Assembly: GCA_945859605.1 (NCBI GenBank)
Contig: OX243827.1
Coordinates: 3,109,567 to 3,173,566, forward strand
Reading direction: 5' to 3'
Length of the DNA stretch: 64,000 nucleotides
From: Lumbricus rubellus
Taxonomy: Eukaryota; Annelida; Clitellata; Crassiclitellata; Lumbricidae
Part shown: positions 10,426 through 43,841 of the stretch, one piece after another
Position numbering within the stretch: the first letter of the stretch is position 1
Layout: the number at the start of each line of letters is the position of its first letter
Made by a program: the position numbers and the translations under genes
Notes under the pieces: model-generated
Told to the model about the DNA's origin: nothing
Seen by the model: only the letters and a program-made list of their open reading frames with translations
The model's database searches: none

Positions 10426-11073
10426 TCTATCTATATAAATAAAAATGTAACGGCGTTCGCAGCAAATTGAAAATAATAGGATCTGCCAAAGTAACGCACC
10501 GATTCTTTTCAAAATCTCACCAAAACGTTCCATTCGAATACGTGAGTGTTCTTTGAATGGTTTTTTCCCGTAAAACGCAATCTTTCACAACAATATTTGA
10601 TCAAATTCGTCGACTATTTCACCCATACAATTTTAAACGTCGCAGACGAAACATAGAATGAGGTCGAGTGCCGTGACGTCATAAGCGAGTTGCAGACGAA
10701 AGCGGCCTTTCGCTTTTCTTGGGCTCTAGCGGTGTGAGGAAGGAAAAGACCGGAGGGAGCGGGACGAATAGGGTGGGGAGGGAGCGGAGGGGAGCGATGG
10801 AGGAGGGAGGGATGCAGGGAGGGGTAGGCGGAGGGGAGGGGCAGGGGAAGGGGAGGGAATGGGAAGGGGGACGGGAGAGGGGAGGGTGGGGAGGGGTAGG
10901 GAGGGGGTTGGGGAGGGGATTTGGGAGGGGGAGGTGAGGGTAAGGGGAGGGGCAGGGGCAGGCGAAGGGGGAAGGTTGGGGAGGGGAAGGGGAGGGGTGG
11001 GGGTTGGGGAGGTAGGGAGGGATGGTTGAATGCTCTTTTCAGCCACAGCAACGCGTGGCCGGGTTCAACTAGT
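10426..11073 (+). mobile_element. Non-autonomous Helitron
   Basis: The 5' end is TCTATCTATATAAATAAAAA and the 3' end is AACTAGT, matching Helitron TC...CTRR termini. A hairpin (GCCAC 11042-11046, GTGGC 11055-11059) lies about 10 nt before the end. The element sits between host A (10425) and T (11074), as Helitrons do, with no target duplication and no coding capacity. Much of the interior (about 10735-11025) is a purine-only-like G-rich tract. Confidence 0.82.
10735..11025 (+). repeat. G-rich polypurine tract inside the Helitron
   Basis: About 290 bp of GGGGAGG-type units with very few pyrimidines on the + strand, giving dozens of runs of three or more G. Proline-rich open frames on the minus strand here are by-products. 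Confidence 0.9.
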
Positions 11074-11949
11074 TAATAATAATAATAATTGTACGTGCCA
11101 GTCTTCTACCTTGCCATCTTGTCTTCTCATCCACAGTCACGATCGATCGATCAGTGTTCTCATTACAGTGGCTGAGTTGTTCGCAGATTTCTCGTCGTCG
11201 ACTTTCCCGCCGCAGAATTCAATGATCCAATCATAAGACTCATATAGCGCTTTTATTTTAATGTATAAGACACCAGCGGTTGCATGATCGTTCCAAGTAA
11301 AATCGCAACTTGAAATCGTAATCGAATGGAAAAGCCGCATATAAATTTGAAAAGGTATAGGCCTACCAGGGAAAACAGAGTCCAGTTGTGTCACAGTAGC
11401 CTAGGAAGTGCTGCTCTGACTTGAAAATTGTAATATATTATCTGGAATCCTCTTACCACGTCGCAGCCAATGAAACTGATGCTAGCAGTTTGAATTTAGG
11501 TTTGTTGATGCTTTCAACAAACTTAAATTCTCTATCCATCCTGAATTTCTCACAGTTAAAGCCGTGGCAACAGAAGAACAGAACATTCGACCGATAAATT
11601 ATTCAGAGAGCAAAGTCTTTCTGTTAATTCGCTACGAATAAAACAGCGATCTAACAAGGGTAGGACAAAGAAGAGGAGGCATGAAACAAAGTTCACAGTC
11701 GTAGTTTTGCTCATTTGGTTGATAATAAACGAGACTCAGCTATTCTGGTGGAAATAGAGAGAGATCTCGTACTGGAACAGAGGCCATCGCGGTGTTTGGT
11801 CGCGCATCGTATAGTCTCAGAATTGAACAGCTGAAAATCAACATCAACAGTTAAGTAAGCAATTGTTACACATTATGAAAATTGAATTTTTTGAAAATAT
11901 TATTTCGATATTAATTTCAATTCCGTAATCGCATAGATTTCTCCTCGCC

Positions 11950-12028
11950 TGTCGGTCTGTCCGTCCGTCTGTCTGTCTGTCTCTCTCTGTCTCTGTCTCT
12001 ATCTCTGTCTCTGTCTCTCTCTCTCTCC
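11950..12028. repeat. (TCTG)n/(TCTC)n microsatellite
   Basis: Runs of GTCTGTCTG then CTCTGTCTC; it is the pyrimidine-strand counterpart of the GACA repeat at 10222. Confidence 0.9.
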
Positions 12029-12605
12029 AGGTGATTCGGAAATCTGTTACCCTCCGATATAATTATTATATTCTACAATTATAGGTCTATGCTCTTCGAC
12101 TACGTTCGACATAATATAAGCATGTAATGCCATGTAGCCTATACCTATACTGTAGAATACTTGGGAGGTATTTTGCGAATACGTTGCAGATAGCCTACTT
12201 CGCGAAGAATCTAAAGATACCATTGCGCATAATTATTTGTTCTGATGAGAACACTAGACCTACAGACCTACACCAAGAAACATGACTGATTCTTCAATCA
12301 ACGCAGGTATACGCTTTTGCTTTCTCCTATGACCTATAGCCTTATATTATATAAGCTTACCGGTGGCAGGCTGAATGAGAACATCATCAAAAATGACTAT
12401 TAAAAACAAAATTTAAAAATGCATGATTCGTATTGTAATCACTATAGGCCTAGGCCTACTTCTTTCTTTTGACGTTCATGTATGCTCAAAAATATTAGGC
12501 CTAAGCAACATTGGGGTTGAATTATAGGCCTACGTGAAATGGTGATTGTCAGTGGCAGCTATAGAGCAGATCAACTGCAGGGTTGGTGGATAGACTGAGT
12601 CTATT

Positions 12606-12777
12606 CATGGGCCGAGTTTATCATGGGCTAGGAGGTCTAAGCCTCCCCCAAGAAGACCCAGATTCATCTTTTTACCATGAAAATGGCATCTTTTCGGGCT
12701 TAGCCCCTTCAAGAAGGCATTAGCTACCACCACTCCCACCCCACCCCCCAAAAAAAGGAAACCAAACTCTGCCCGTG
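12606..12777. mobile_element. Possible MITE remnant
   Basis: CATGGGCCGAGTTTA at the left and AAACTCTGCCCGTG at the right are imperfect inverted repeats. Related sequence starts at 49506 (CATGGGCGGAGTTTATTAAG) and occurs near 41910. No target duplication was found. Confidence 0.35.
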
Positions 12778-13417
12778 GATGTATTGAAATATCGTATAGC
12801 TTGGGTATAATAGATCGAATGTTTCTGCATTAAATAAACGATTATTTAACCTTCCGACCTTGTTTGATGTCACCTCTGCTCAATTATACATCTGCGAAGT
12901 TTCTATGAAGACAAGTGCGTACAGTAGGCTATAGGTCTACCGCGGTGCTCTAACCTTTGTACCTCTGACAAGCTTTCTTTTAAAAGATCTATATCAAGTT
13001 TTATAAACACAAGTGCATCGATGTGCCTTGAACTTTAGAAAACATAGGTCGAATGGTTCCAAAAGAATAGACTATATAGGCATATGAGTCTGTCGCGGCC
13101 AGTTCCAGAATGCCTCTTGTTACTGGCAGAGGCACATGTAGGCCTATGTCAGGTTCAGCTGGCCACGAAAGTCTGTATCTTGAGGTGAATTTATTGTTCC
13201 CTTCAATCCCAATTCGAGCATGAAGGGTCGTGCTCTGTCAGCCACTGCAGTGGTCGAACCGAGCGCGTGGAATAACAGGTTCCATGACACTTAGGCTTAT
13301 CTCATCTTGACCTACGGTTCTCGGCTTCCAGCCTTTTGATGTTTAACACTTTGCGACAAGCCGCATTGGTTTTCAAGTCGTTGTCATCATACACTCTTGT
13401 CGCTAAAGTGTCAATCC

Positions 13418-13724
13418 CAGGGCGGGATTAAGGCATGTTCAACATGTTCGGTTGAACAGGGGCCCCCACACTTTAGAGGGTCCACACATGCGAAAAAATT
13501 ATTTTGTTAAGAGGAAAGAATTGGTTTATAATGACGAAATTTTTACCAAACGACCAAAAGAAGGTCATCAGCTGTTTTGGCAAGGAAAATCGGTAGGCCT
13601 AAGCTTATATTATATTAAAAGAAATTTCCGCCAGACGACTAAAAAAAGGTAATCAGATTTTTCGATCGAAGAAGATCCCCCAAATTTTCCGAACAGGGCC
13701 CCCACATTTCTTAATCCGGCTCTG
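13418..13724. mobile_element. hAT-type MITE
   Basis: The inverted ends are CAGGGCGGGATTAAG and CTTAATCCGGCTCTG. The perfect 8-bp target duplication GTCAATCC lies at 13410-13417 and 13725-13732. GAACAGGGGCCCCCACA and its partial copy at the right lie just inside. No transposase. It ends about 60 bp before the first recognised cytidine deaminase exon. Confidence 0.92.
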
Positions 13725-13815
13725 GTCAATCCTCGATCTGACTGATGATAAAAGAGAGATCATTTCGTGTTAATGTTGTTTAGAGACGATATGTTCTGCT
13801 GAGATCCGTGATCTC

Positions 13816-13915
13816 ATGGACGTTGCTCATCAGATGCGTCAGTCTGCTTACTGTCCATACAGTCAGTTTCCAGTCGGAGCAGCTCTCCTCTGCCAAGATG
13901 GATCCGTCTTCAAAG
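13816..13915 (+). CDS. CDA: CDA exon a (substrate-pocket segment)
   Basis: Encodes [16 protein letters not shown] onwards to VFK; donor GTATGC. The exon may extend left to an acceptor at 13783, adding an in-frame TICSAEIRDL. Confidence 0.88.
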
Positions 13916-15451
13916 GTATGCACGCTATACAGATGAAGCAGGAGTTCATTATGCATTTATTCCAAAGAAGAATTCATGAAGGGGTTAATTATACAGCTGT
14001 TTTAAGAGAAAAGTGATTTATTGCTAAAAAAGAGAGTTGTAATTGTGTTTTATTGCATATGGCCATTTATAAATCGCTTCTCTCGGCAAGTCTAGAGTTG
14101 TTCAGAAGCCCTCCCAGTGCATGAGACCCAGAGCAAAGAGGAAGGATGTGAGGCGAGAGAAAGGTGAGAAAAGACTACAACGGGTATACCAGAAAAGATG
14201 GCGGATCAAGCATCTTCTGGAAGTCCATTAGTTATAGCATATATAGGGCGAGAAAGCCAGAAAGGTGATTACATGGCAGCAAGAGAGAATTCATTGCGGA
14301 GCGAATAGGGTGTCTACTTATTTGAATTTGTTTCAAGAGAAAATGATTTTTCTTATTGTCAGGTGCGAATGTTGAGAATGCATCTTATGGTTTAAGTGTC
14401 TGTGCTGAACGAGTGGCTGTCATGAACGCCGTCACCAGCGGAAATAAACGGTTCAAGGCAATAGCCATCTGCTGGTTAGTCCTCTTGAACTTTCCTTTCA
14501 ACATTATAACATTCTTCTGGTCAGTCGCTCTTCTTTGCTTTAGAGTTTAGACATTAGGGCCGATTAGGACTAACCATCTGCCGATGCATAACTACATGGA
14601 TATACTAAACATGCAATGACGACGCTGCATAATGCATTCTATGTAAACCTATAGGCTATAAATACCTAGGCCTATATGCTTCACAGTTGCTTTGTTCACT
14701 TTTGCTACCGTTTCTATGTTGTTCCGTTGTTTTTCGGTCATCGCGAATACTCAATACTGATTATTAATTTTATCTAACGATGGCGATTGCAAGAGTAGAA
14801 GTTAACTATTAGGCCAATCATTATTTTCTTAATTCATTGCGTTTCAGTGACGTCAAGAACAGCTTCAAAGGACCTTGCGGCGCATGTCGTCAGACTCTCA
14901 TTGAAGTAATTATTAACGCTGTCGAAGGCTTTCTCGTAATTGTAGTCATCTCTTCATTTAAGAAAACTTTTATCTTTAGGCTATTGTGTGCGTGTGTATG
15001 TAGGCTACTGTGTTGTTCAGAATTTATATATCGAATCCATATGATATTCAAACGTGCAAATGCATGTCCTATGACTAAAATGCAACTTCAGCTGAAAAGT
15101 TGGAACTGCTTTGTCGCTCATGTAGGCCTACTAAGATTACTTCGATGTTATGACCCCATGGATGACTATGACCGCAATTTCCTTTATTACAGTTAGGCAA
15201 TCATAATTTTTTTTGCGACCACCGACTTAGGGCCTATGCTTTATGTATTAAGATAATGTCAGAATCACCTGTTCAAAATTCAAAAGTCCTATACTAGGCT
15301 ATTGTGTATACCTTGTGATTATATGTTTCAGTTTGGGATTCAATTGGATCTCTACCTCGTCCGACCAGACAAGAAATGGAATCGAGTGACACTCGAGTAT
15401 CTTCTGCCTTTGCCTTTCACTCCAGCTGCACTGGAAGAGGAACGCGTCTGA
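13816..15451 (+). CDS. CDA: Cytidine deaminase (four exons, N-terminus incomplete)
   Basis: Exons 13816-13915, 14363-14474, 14848-14905 and 15332-15451 join in frame (390 nt, 129 codons plus stop) with GT-AG introns. The product hydrolytically deaminates cytidine and deoxycytidine in pyrimidine salvage. Visible hallmarks are [21 protein letters not shown], the catalytic CAE (zinc-ligand Cys plus proton-shuttle Glu) and PCGACRQ with the other two zinc cysteines. Family members run about 140-146 residues, so about 15 N-terminal residues are missing. The frame stays open upstream of the ATG (EIRDL) to a likely acceptor TTGTTTAG at 13783, so a further 5' exon is expected. The identification is firm; the true start is not. 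Confidence 0.92.
14363..14474 (+). CDS. CDA: CDA exon b (catalytic CAE)
   Basis: Acceptor TTATTGTCAG, donor GTTAGT. Encodes [20 protein letters not shown] to AIAIC with the catalytic Cys-Ala-Glu. Confidence 0.92.
14848..14905 (+). CDS. CDA: CDA exon c (PCGAC zinc site)
   Basis: Acceptor GCGTTTCAG, donor GTAATT. Encodes [19 protein letters not shown] with two zinc cysteines. Confidence 0.93.
15332..15451 (+). CDS. CDA: CDA terminal exon
   Basis: Acceptor TATGTTTCAG. Encodes [16 protein letters not shown] to [11 protein letters not shown] and ends at TGA 15449-15451; LLP.xF.P matches the family C terminus. Confidence 0.9.
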   Translation, partial: FGIQLDLYLVRPDKKWNRVTLEYLLPLPFTPAALEEERV

Positions 15452-15458
15452 AAAGACT

Positions 15459-15464
15459 AATAAA
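15459..15464 (+). terminator. Candidate poly(A) signal of CDA
   Basis: AATAAA eight bases after the stop codon. This is unusually close, so a later signal may be used. Confidence 0.4.
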
Positions 15465-15753
15465 TTAAAAAAAATCTGCAGGATTGTAGGATATACTCAA
15501 TAGAACCTATGCATCCAATAACGTAACACTTGTCTGATGCGGCTGTTAACCGAAACCGCCCATGACCATTCTACACCTTCCCCCCTCAAGGCCCTGCCTC
15601 TGATGTACATTCATCTATGGGTTCTGTCCTTGAATGATTGTACCTGTCGCTGCATTTAAGGCGGAAATCGACAAGGTTTCAACGATTATAATTAATTAGG
15701 CGTTTGAATTTACAGTTAAAATTGAAACGAATTTTAGCCTATGTATGTCTGCT

Positions 15754-15757
<4 letters not shown>

Positions 15758-15830
<73 letters not shown>
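15758..15830. repeat. (CT)n microsatellite
   Basis: Uninterrupted CT dinucleotides for about 73 bp. Confidence 0.97.
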
Positions 15831-15833
<3 letters not shown>

Positions 15834-15944
15834 TAAAGCAGTATAGGCGTAGTATATAGCCTATAGGCCCTATGTAAACCTAAAGAACGCTTTTTTGGCC
15901 AGCCGAACAAGCATGTGTACAACTTACAGACAGAAAGAAAAGCA

Positions 15945-16063
15945 TCATCATCGTCATCATCGTCGTCATCGTCGTCGTCATCGTCGTCGTAATCGTCATC
16001 ATCGTCTTCGCCGTCGTTGTCATCGTCGTCATCGTCGTCGTCATCATCATCATCATCATCATG
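15945..16063. repeat. (ATC/GTC)n microsatellite
   Basis: CATCAT and CGTCGT trinucleotides; histidine/arginine-rich and methionine/threonine-rich frames here are artefacts of the repeat. Confidence 0.95.
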
Positions 16064-16368
16064 ACATCATCCATCCTTCATCAGTCATCACCGTCATCAT
16101 TCATTTTGGCAGCAAATGAGAAGTGCGTAGGCCTATACAATGCATCACTCTCACACAACCTTTCACTGTAGGTCTATAATATAGGCTAGGCCTATGAGGC
16201 TTGACACTCTCGGCCCAATTAGGCCTACAAGCAGCCTCATCACAGAGTTTGCATTGAGTGCACATCAAATTTGAACAATTCTACACTAAGAACACCAACT
16301 GGACTATGTCACTTTCAGCAAACTGCATGGTGACACGAAAAGTCACACGTTCGAGAAGTGATTAATTT

Positions 16369-16655
16369 TTGCTACCCTTCGTACAAACCGGAAATTTGGA
16401 AGTCGTTCCTTCACATCGACGTATATTCTCAATCTCAAGACCTAAAGAATGGAACAGTCTTCCGGCCTCCATTCGCCAGAGCTCATCTATTGCAGAGTTT
16501 AAATCAAAATTAAAAATTCATTTGTTTTCAATGCATTATAGCCTAACTAGATTTGTAGTGAAGCTCGCGCTATTGTGCAAGACTTGCTTTTGTCAAAGCA
16601 CGATATAAATGACTAATTGTAATATTGTATTGTATTGTATTGTATTGTATTGTAA
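16369..16655 (+). mobile_element. 5'-truncated CR1/L2-like LINE, 3' end
   Basis: The frame includes RPKEWNSLPASIRQSSS followed by a KSKLKIHLF-type segment, typical of the C-terminal end of CR1/L2-clade reverse transcriptases. The tail is a (TTGTA)n repeat at about 16623-16653. Only the last ~80 codons survive. Confidence 0.72.
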
Positions 16656-16659
16656 GTCA

Positions 16660-17516
16660 GCTTTTTGCAGCGCTTGTAGGCTAGATCGTGTGGGGTCCAA
16701 CGGGTCTAATGTAGCAGAGCGCGAACAATTGACGATTTCGAATGACACCTAGCGAAAAGGACGAAAACGATTGTGTCACCAGTTAAACTTTCGTTCTGTG
16801 CTTTCGTTAAGCTCTAGTGAAAGAAAAAACATTTAAAAACAAAAGTTCTGTGATTGATTGAATTTTGCTGCACTCAAAAAATGCGGATTTTAGCGATTTG
16901 CTAGTATTAACACCAGCAAAATAAGAATTTTAAAAAGTTTACTGCAAAAAAGAACATTTGATTTTTATTCGACATTCTGCTGTGTTAAAGAAATTAAAGA
17001 GGCGCCACATAAACACTGCAAGAATGCGAGTCGTAGTCACGTGGGATTACCGCAAATACAGGAAGTTTCAAAACATTAAATTAATTAATTAAAAAGATAA
17101 ATCAAAATTGAACCTGAAAATTATAGATCGAGGTTGGTGAAAATCTTTAACTCTAAGGTATAATCCTCCGTAGATTGCGAGTTTTCGGATAGTTATTGAT
17201 TTATTCCGCACTTGAAAAGTTGTTGAGCACTTCTTCATTCTTTTATGATCGACGCCTAGGGGCCCTACTCTTATCGTGACCTGTGTTATTGTTTGACCCA
17301 CTAAGCGATTTTGTCCTCAGATAGCGCATGTTATTGGACTCAGATGCGTTAAAATAATCGTAAGCTTCAGAATTTCTAGGGCGCTACTGTAAAGGGAAAA
17401 TGTGAAGCACCAGATTATACATGCGTGCTGAAAGTAAAGCCTAAGGATGAATCCAGTTATTCATAGTCAGAAGGCGCCAGATATATTGGGGGCAAGAAGT
17501 AAATAAGAATTAGGTT
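16660..17516. other. Intergenic, no recognisable gene
   Basis: AT-rich, no frame above about 70 codons and no family resemblance. Confidence 0.45.
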
Positions 17517-17524
17517 GCATCGAG

Positions 17525-18355
17525 GGTAAACGTGTAGTTTAGCGTAATTAATTATTTTCACGCTTATAATGGCACAAAAAGCGTGTTAAAATATTTATGT
17601 CAACGTGCTATTGCCAAAGTGATGTATGATTATACTTCGAATATCTTAAAAAGAAGGATTTCGATCGAAAAATTGTAATATTTTGTCGTAACAAACCGCC
17701 GATCGAAGTTGTTGTTCAATTGCGACCCTTTCCGGAAGTGGCGTGTGGCAAGCAAAAATTAATAAGTAAGTAAGTAAAAGTCCAGCTTTTTCAATTGCAT
17801 CAGTTGTTTTATGAATCCAACTTCTGTTTCAATAATAACTATTTTTCATCAATCCAGCTCCAATTTCAGCTCGATTATTTTTATTACCCCAGCTTCTAAT
17901 TCTCGCCCGTTATTTTCGTCAACCCAGCTTCTCTTTCAGATATGAAAATACCCTCATCCAGCTTCCGTTACTTAAGCGTTTTTTTCATCAATCCGGCTTC
18001 TATTTTACACCTAGAAATACCTTCATCCAGCTTCCATTTCTCATTTTTAACTTAGGACCGCAGTCTTGACGTACACGTTAGTTATAGTCGCATCATCGCT
18101 TGTACGTCTATGGTTTGGGCGCGTACCCCAACTTCCGGTCAGATGTTGTGGTTCAATGGCGATTCGAACAGCGATTTCGCATGGGAAATGTGACATTTTA
18201 AAACCATATTTTTTGTAAATATTCGTATTCTTACGAAATTTTAAGTGTGCTGTTAGATGAGTTAGACCATTGCAAGTCATTAGGAATAATTTACGGCGCT
18301 TTTTGTGTCGTTAAAAACGTGAAAATAATTAATTACGCTAAACTACACGTTTACC
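17525..18355. mobile_element. Non-autonomous DNA transposon, ~60-bp TIRs, 8-bp target duplication
   Basis: The left end GGTAAACGTGTAGTTTAGCG continues through TAATTAATTATTTTCACGC and is inverted at the right end. The perfect target duplication GCATCGAG lies at 17517-17524 and 18356-18363. The interior holds degenerate tandem copies of a roughly 55-bp unit around CATCCAGCTTC (about 17775-18040). No transposase. The ends are not the usual hAT CAG. A related single end (CGCTAAATTACACGTTTACC) lies at 50772-50791. Confidence 0.88.
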
Positions 18356-18810
18356 GCATCGAGATGCCGGCCTACAAAAGTGCAGTTATTTATGTGATCA
18401 GTGTGCTCTATAACCAATTGGCTAAAGTGTTCAAAATGAGTGATGGTCTGACTCCTACTTACTCTTTCTGGCAGAGCACTACTTCTTGAGATAGAAATTT
18501 ATTAGATTTCTTCAAGAAAACATGGAGTCTTCTGGCTATGTTGCCAGAACTTACAATAAATCAACAACTGATTTTGTGAAGTAATATTTGAGTATTTAAG
18601 TGAATGTTGTATTTCCTGCTGATGGGAGGAAATTGCGTACTTACTAAATATAGTTTGTTACAATGACAGCAAATGTGTGGAGAGCTACTTGCTATTTGGA
18701 TCCACTGAACAGTTTTAGACAGATCTGTTTTCATTTTCAGAGACTAGAATTGTTGATATTTTGGACTACAGGAGTCATCAACAGATTGTGCAGCGAGAAT
18801 ACCTACAGAT

Positions 18811-40545
<21,735 letters not shown>

Positions 40546-41199
40546 ACAACAACGTAATGAACAATCAGACCTCAGTTGTTGTGGGGCAGGGGAACAGTCA
40601 TTTCTCCAAGTGCAACTTAACCCTTTGAACCCGATTAGCCGGTTTTCAAAGGGTTAACTACTCAGCAGCTATGAACACATTTTTCACTCAACAGTATTTA
40701 TCTATGCAATCATGTGTCATCTTCTTCGTCATACATATCACTGAAATTATTTCTTCTATAACTCGTCAGATTTTGAATGCATCATCGTGTATCAACTGCT
40801 GATTTTTTTACTCCATTAGCTAATATTATATGTAGGCTATGTCAAGAACTCTACAGCGTTCATCATAAGCTTCTCTTGTTTTGTGAAGTTTAGGATTTTA
40901 CATAGTATTAACTTCTCTTTACGTTTTATTAGCCGCTATTCAATTCAGTGTTACGTATTTATAAAATCGACTGTATTAATAACTGTATTAAAAATGTATT
41001 TGTAGTTTTTTGCTGTTTTTTTGGCAGTCAGTGTCTGTAGTCGTTGTGTATTCTTGGTAAAATTGGCAAAACTTTGAGTTTTCTTACTAATGGTGTTCAG
41101 CTTCAAATGTAACTTATGCAGATAAACGTGATGTTGTATAAAAGCTATTTTTTTATTAAATGGATAAGGATTGTGACCAGTGTTAAATAGTCGGGATAT
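40546..41199 (+). other. Likely aPKC 3' UTR and downstream sequence
   Basis: No coding signal. A hairpin with a perfect 13-bp stem (TTAACCCTTTGAA/TTCAAAGGGTTAA, 40617-40657, 15-nt loop) lies 70 bp after the stop. ATTAAA at about 41155 is one of several possible poly(A) signals; the 3' end cannot be placed. Confidence 0.5.
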
Positions 41200-41405
41200 G
41201 GAGTGCAGTGGTGTAGTAGTATGTTCAGTGCCTTGGAGCTGGAAGGCTCAAGCCTCGCCTTGTAGGGACCCTGAGTAAGTACTTCACTTGCAATTGCTTG
41301 TGCACTTCGACGTGAAACTTCGATTCAGTGTCCATGCTGTAGTCGAGAGTGCCTCTGAATTTAGATCTTGAAGGGGCGCTATAACAAGTGCACATGCATA
41401 CATTA
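41200..41405 (+). mobile_element. tRNA-derived SINE with LINE-like tail (diverged)
   Basis: GGAGTGCAGTGGTGTAGTAG begins a copy of the family at 45486, 47219 and 57333. It ends CTTGAAGGGGCGCTATAACA. The B box is degraded. Confidence 0.8.
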
Positions 41406-42684
41406 CATATAGTCTGGAAATAGCATGAAAATGGCATGGAAGTTGTTGCTTGCATGTTCACAGCTTACTTGGTAGTGTTCGTTTTTGAGTATAATGTCTA
41501 AATTGTGCTTTCTCTGAAGCTCTCTTTAAACTATCTCCTAGTCCTGGACTGTTCAACTTGGCAATGTATGATTTGAAAGTAACTAATGTGCAACTGTGCA
41601 TGCTGCCTTTTGAAGCATGTCAAAAGTTGAACTGAGGGGTTGTGCTTCAAGGAGGAATGAGTTAAATTTCGAATCCATGTACAGAACTGCATTATATCAG
41701 AATTATTCATAATAATATAAACGATGCGTGTTGTAAGGAGTTACTTTTACTGTAGTTAGAACTTGTTGATATGATTATTATATGATTATTGTAGTGTGAT
41801 ATAATTACACTCAATTGCAAATCCATTGTCCGTATTTTGTTGCCTTTGTGGTATTTGTAAAAATGTGGTCAACATAGCCCAAGTTATTGTTGCCCCCCCC
41901 CTAAGAACTGAAACCAAACTCCGTCCATGACTGGGGTTTAACCCCCCCCCCCCGGCAATTCTCACCCTGATTCATATGTAAAGAAGAATGAAGTGCGGAG
42001 CCAAAAACTAGCAGTTAAAAAAAATTGGTGTCAGTTTTCCAGGAGAAGGCCAGTCCCCGGTCTTGTCTCTATGTGCGGGCGCCCATGTGTCCACGGGTTG
42101 GCCAGAATTGCATGCAGTTACTGTAGCAGCAATACCCACTACTCTATGGAAGAGAAAAGCAAGAAACCCTGCTGGGAAATGAATAGTTTATGGTATTCAT
42201 TTAACTGAAGAATCGTGGATGGTTCGGTTCGTCTGTTGACGTGATAGGTATCATCCCCCCACCCACACCCCCTCCCCACCCACACCCCCAACTCCCGTCT
42301 CTCGTCTTCTGTCTCTTTCAATAAAAGTCTGAGCAGCTGCTGCATAAGAAACGACGCAAGTCAAGTTGATTTTGGACGTTTGGAGTCTAATCATTGTTAA
42401 CGTGTCTCAGGCATTTCAAAACGACAACGGAAGAATATCTGCTCTCTCCAGGGATCGAGAGAGGAGAGTGCATGAAAGAAAGATGGAGATGATGTAAGAG
42501 AAACTGATTGCTCCCACAAAGCTAATGCTATTATAGACTAGTCACTTCCAGAGTTGTCAGTTCAACTTGCCACTAACACTCTATCGCTCTCTGTCTCCGT
42601 CTCTCTCTTACTCTGTCTGTCTGTCACGTCTGCCTAACTGTTTGACTCTCTGTCTGTCTCGCTCACTCTCTCTATGTATATCTA
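41406..42684. other. Intergenic, no recognisable gene
   Basis: Short frames only. At 41930-41969 a C-rich end GGCAATTCTCACCCTG matches the right end of the hAT MITE at 46697, apparently a truncated copy. Confidence 0.45.
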
Positions 42685-42959
42685 TACACCGTGTCTCAAT
42701 AAAAAAAGGTGCAGAATTGTTTTTGTCAGAACTTCGTCAAATTTCCTCCAATCGTAATAACTTTAGGCAGGTAGATGGCAAATTGGCTGAACTTTATGCT
42801 ATATATAAATTTTCCATCTCACCTGACTCATATAACCGCACTACCTTGTTAAACACAGATGTGCCAATTTTTCATATAACGGCGTCTCGAAGCTTGTCTG
42901 CACTGAAACCCATTGCATCGAGCCGCATGCCAGAGTGAATGGGGCATAGGAATACTATC

Positions 42960-43374
42960 GTGACAACCTTCTTGCCCAGAAAATACCGTCAGACATACGC
43001 CGGATATCCCAGGGCGAGTTTATTGTCTTTCAACAAGATGGCGTCCCGGCGCATCGAGTGCGCGACACCGTCTCTTTTCTGGAGCGAGAGAGACTTTTTC
43101 CCTCCATCTCTGTGGCCACCAATTTCTCCGGATCTTAACACATCGACTATAGCACATGGAGTGTGCTGCAGAAGAAGGTTTATCGGTCCAGAATAGCCAA
43201 CTTCGACGAACTCGAAATGCGTCTGCTCAACGAGTGGACGCGCTTTGACCAGTCTATCGTTGATGCCGCAGTGACCAGTAGCGTCGCCGTCTTAGCGCTT
43301 GGGTCCGTGAATGCGCGCACATTTCGAGCACAAATTCTAACACTTTTAAGCAGATCTGTCATAACAATTAAATA
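42960..43374 (+). pseudogene. Broken mariner-type transposase
   Basis: Pieces in different frames show FQQDGVPAHR (second catalytic Asp region), WPPISPDLN (third catalytic Asp) and WSVLQKKVYRSR. At least two frameshifts separate them, and the N-terminal half is missing. Non-functional. Confidence 0.85.
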
Positions 43375-43841
43375 ACTAAGCTAAGTAAACCATAATTTAC
43401 TTTACTGCAGCTAATTCGGTCGTCAGAAAGTTTGTTGCAAGTAATAAAATTCAAGCGTTATATGAAAAATTGCTACATCTGTGTTTAACAAGGTAGTGCG
43501 GTGATATGAGTCAGGTTAGATGGAAAATTTATATATAGCACAAAATTTCAGCCAATTTGCCATCTAGGGGAGGGCGGGGCAAAACGCCCACTTTAAGGAA
43601 AAACTGGGTGTAGACAGCGAAACACATTAACATCTGATGTTATTTTTTTTATCATCATAGACATCTGCACTTATGCTACAATATCACTAAATAAAAAACT
43701 TAAATAGAATCAAATTTAGGCACAAAATTGTCTGAAAGTTGTTGGTCCAAAAGGGGCGTTTTGCCCCACCCAGGGGGCAAAATGCCCATACCCTGGGCAT
43801 CTTACCCCAATGATAATGTATACAAGATAATTGACTAAATA

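Larger units (their letters stand above)
11074..13409. other. Intergenic, no recognisable gene
   Basis: No frame with family resemblance. It contains a (TCTG)n/(TC)n microsatellite at 11950-12028 and several TAGGCCTA motifs (11358-13142). The upstream exon or exons of the cytidine deaminase gene may lie here but could not be recognised. Confidence 0.45.

Noticed and set aside
10614..11051. Proline-rich protein on the minus strand
   Set aside because: It is the complement of the G-rich tract inside the Helitron; several frames are open at once.
16369..16608. Independent small protein gene
   Set aside because: The sequence matches the C-terminal end of CR1/L2-type LINEs and is followed by a (TTGTA)n tail.
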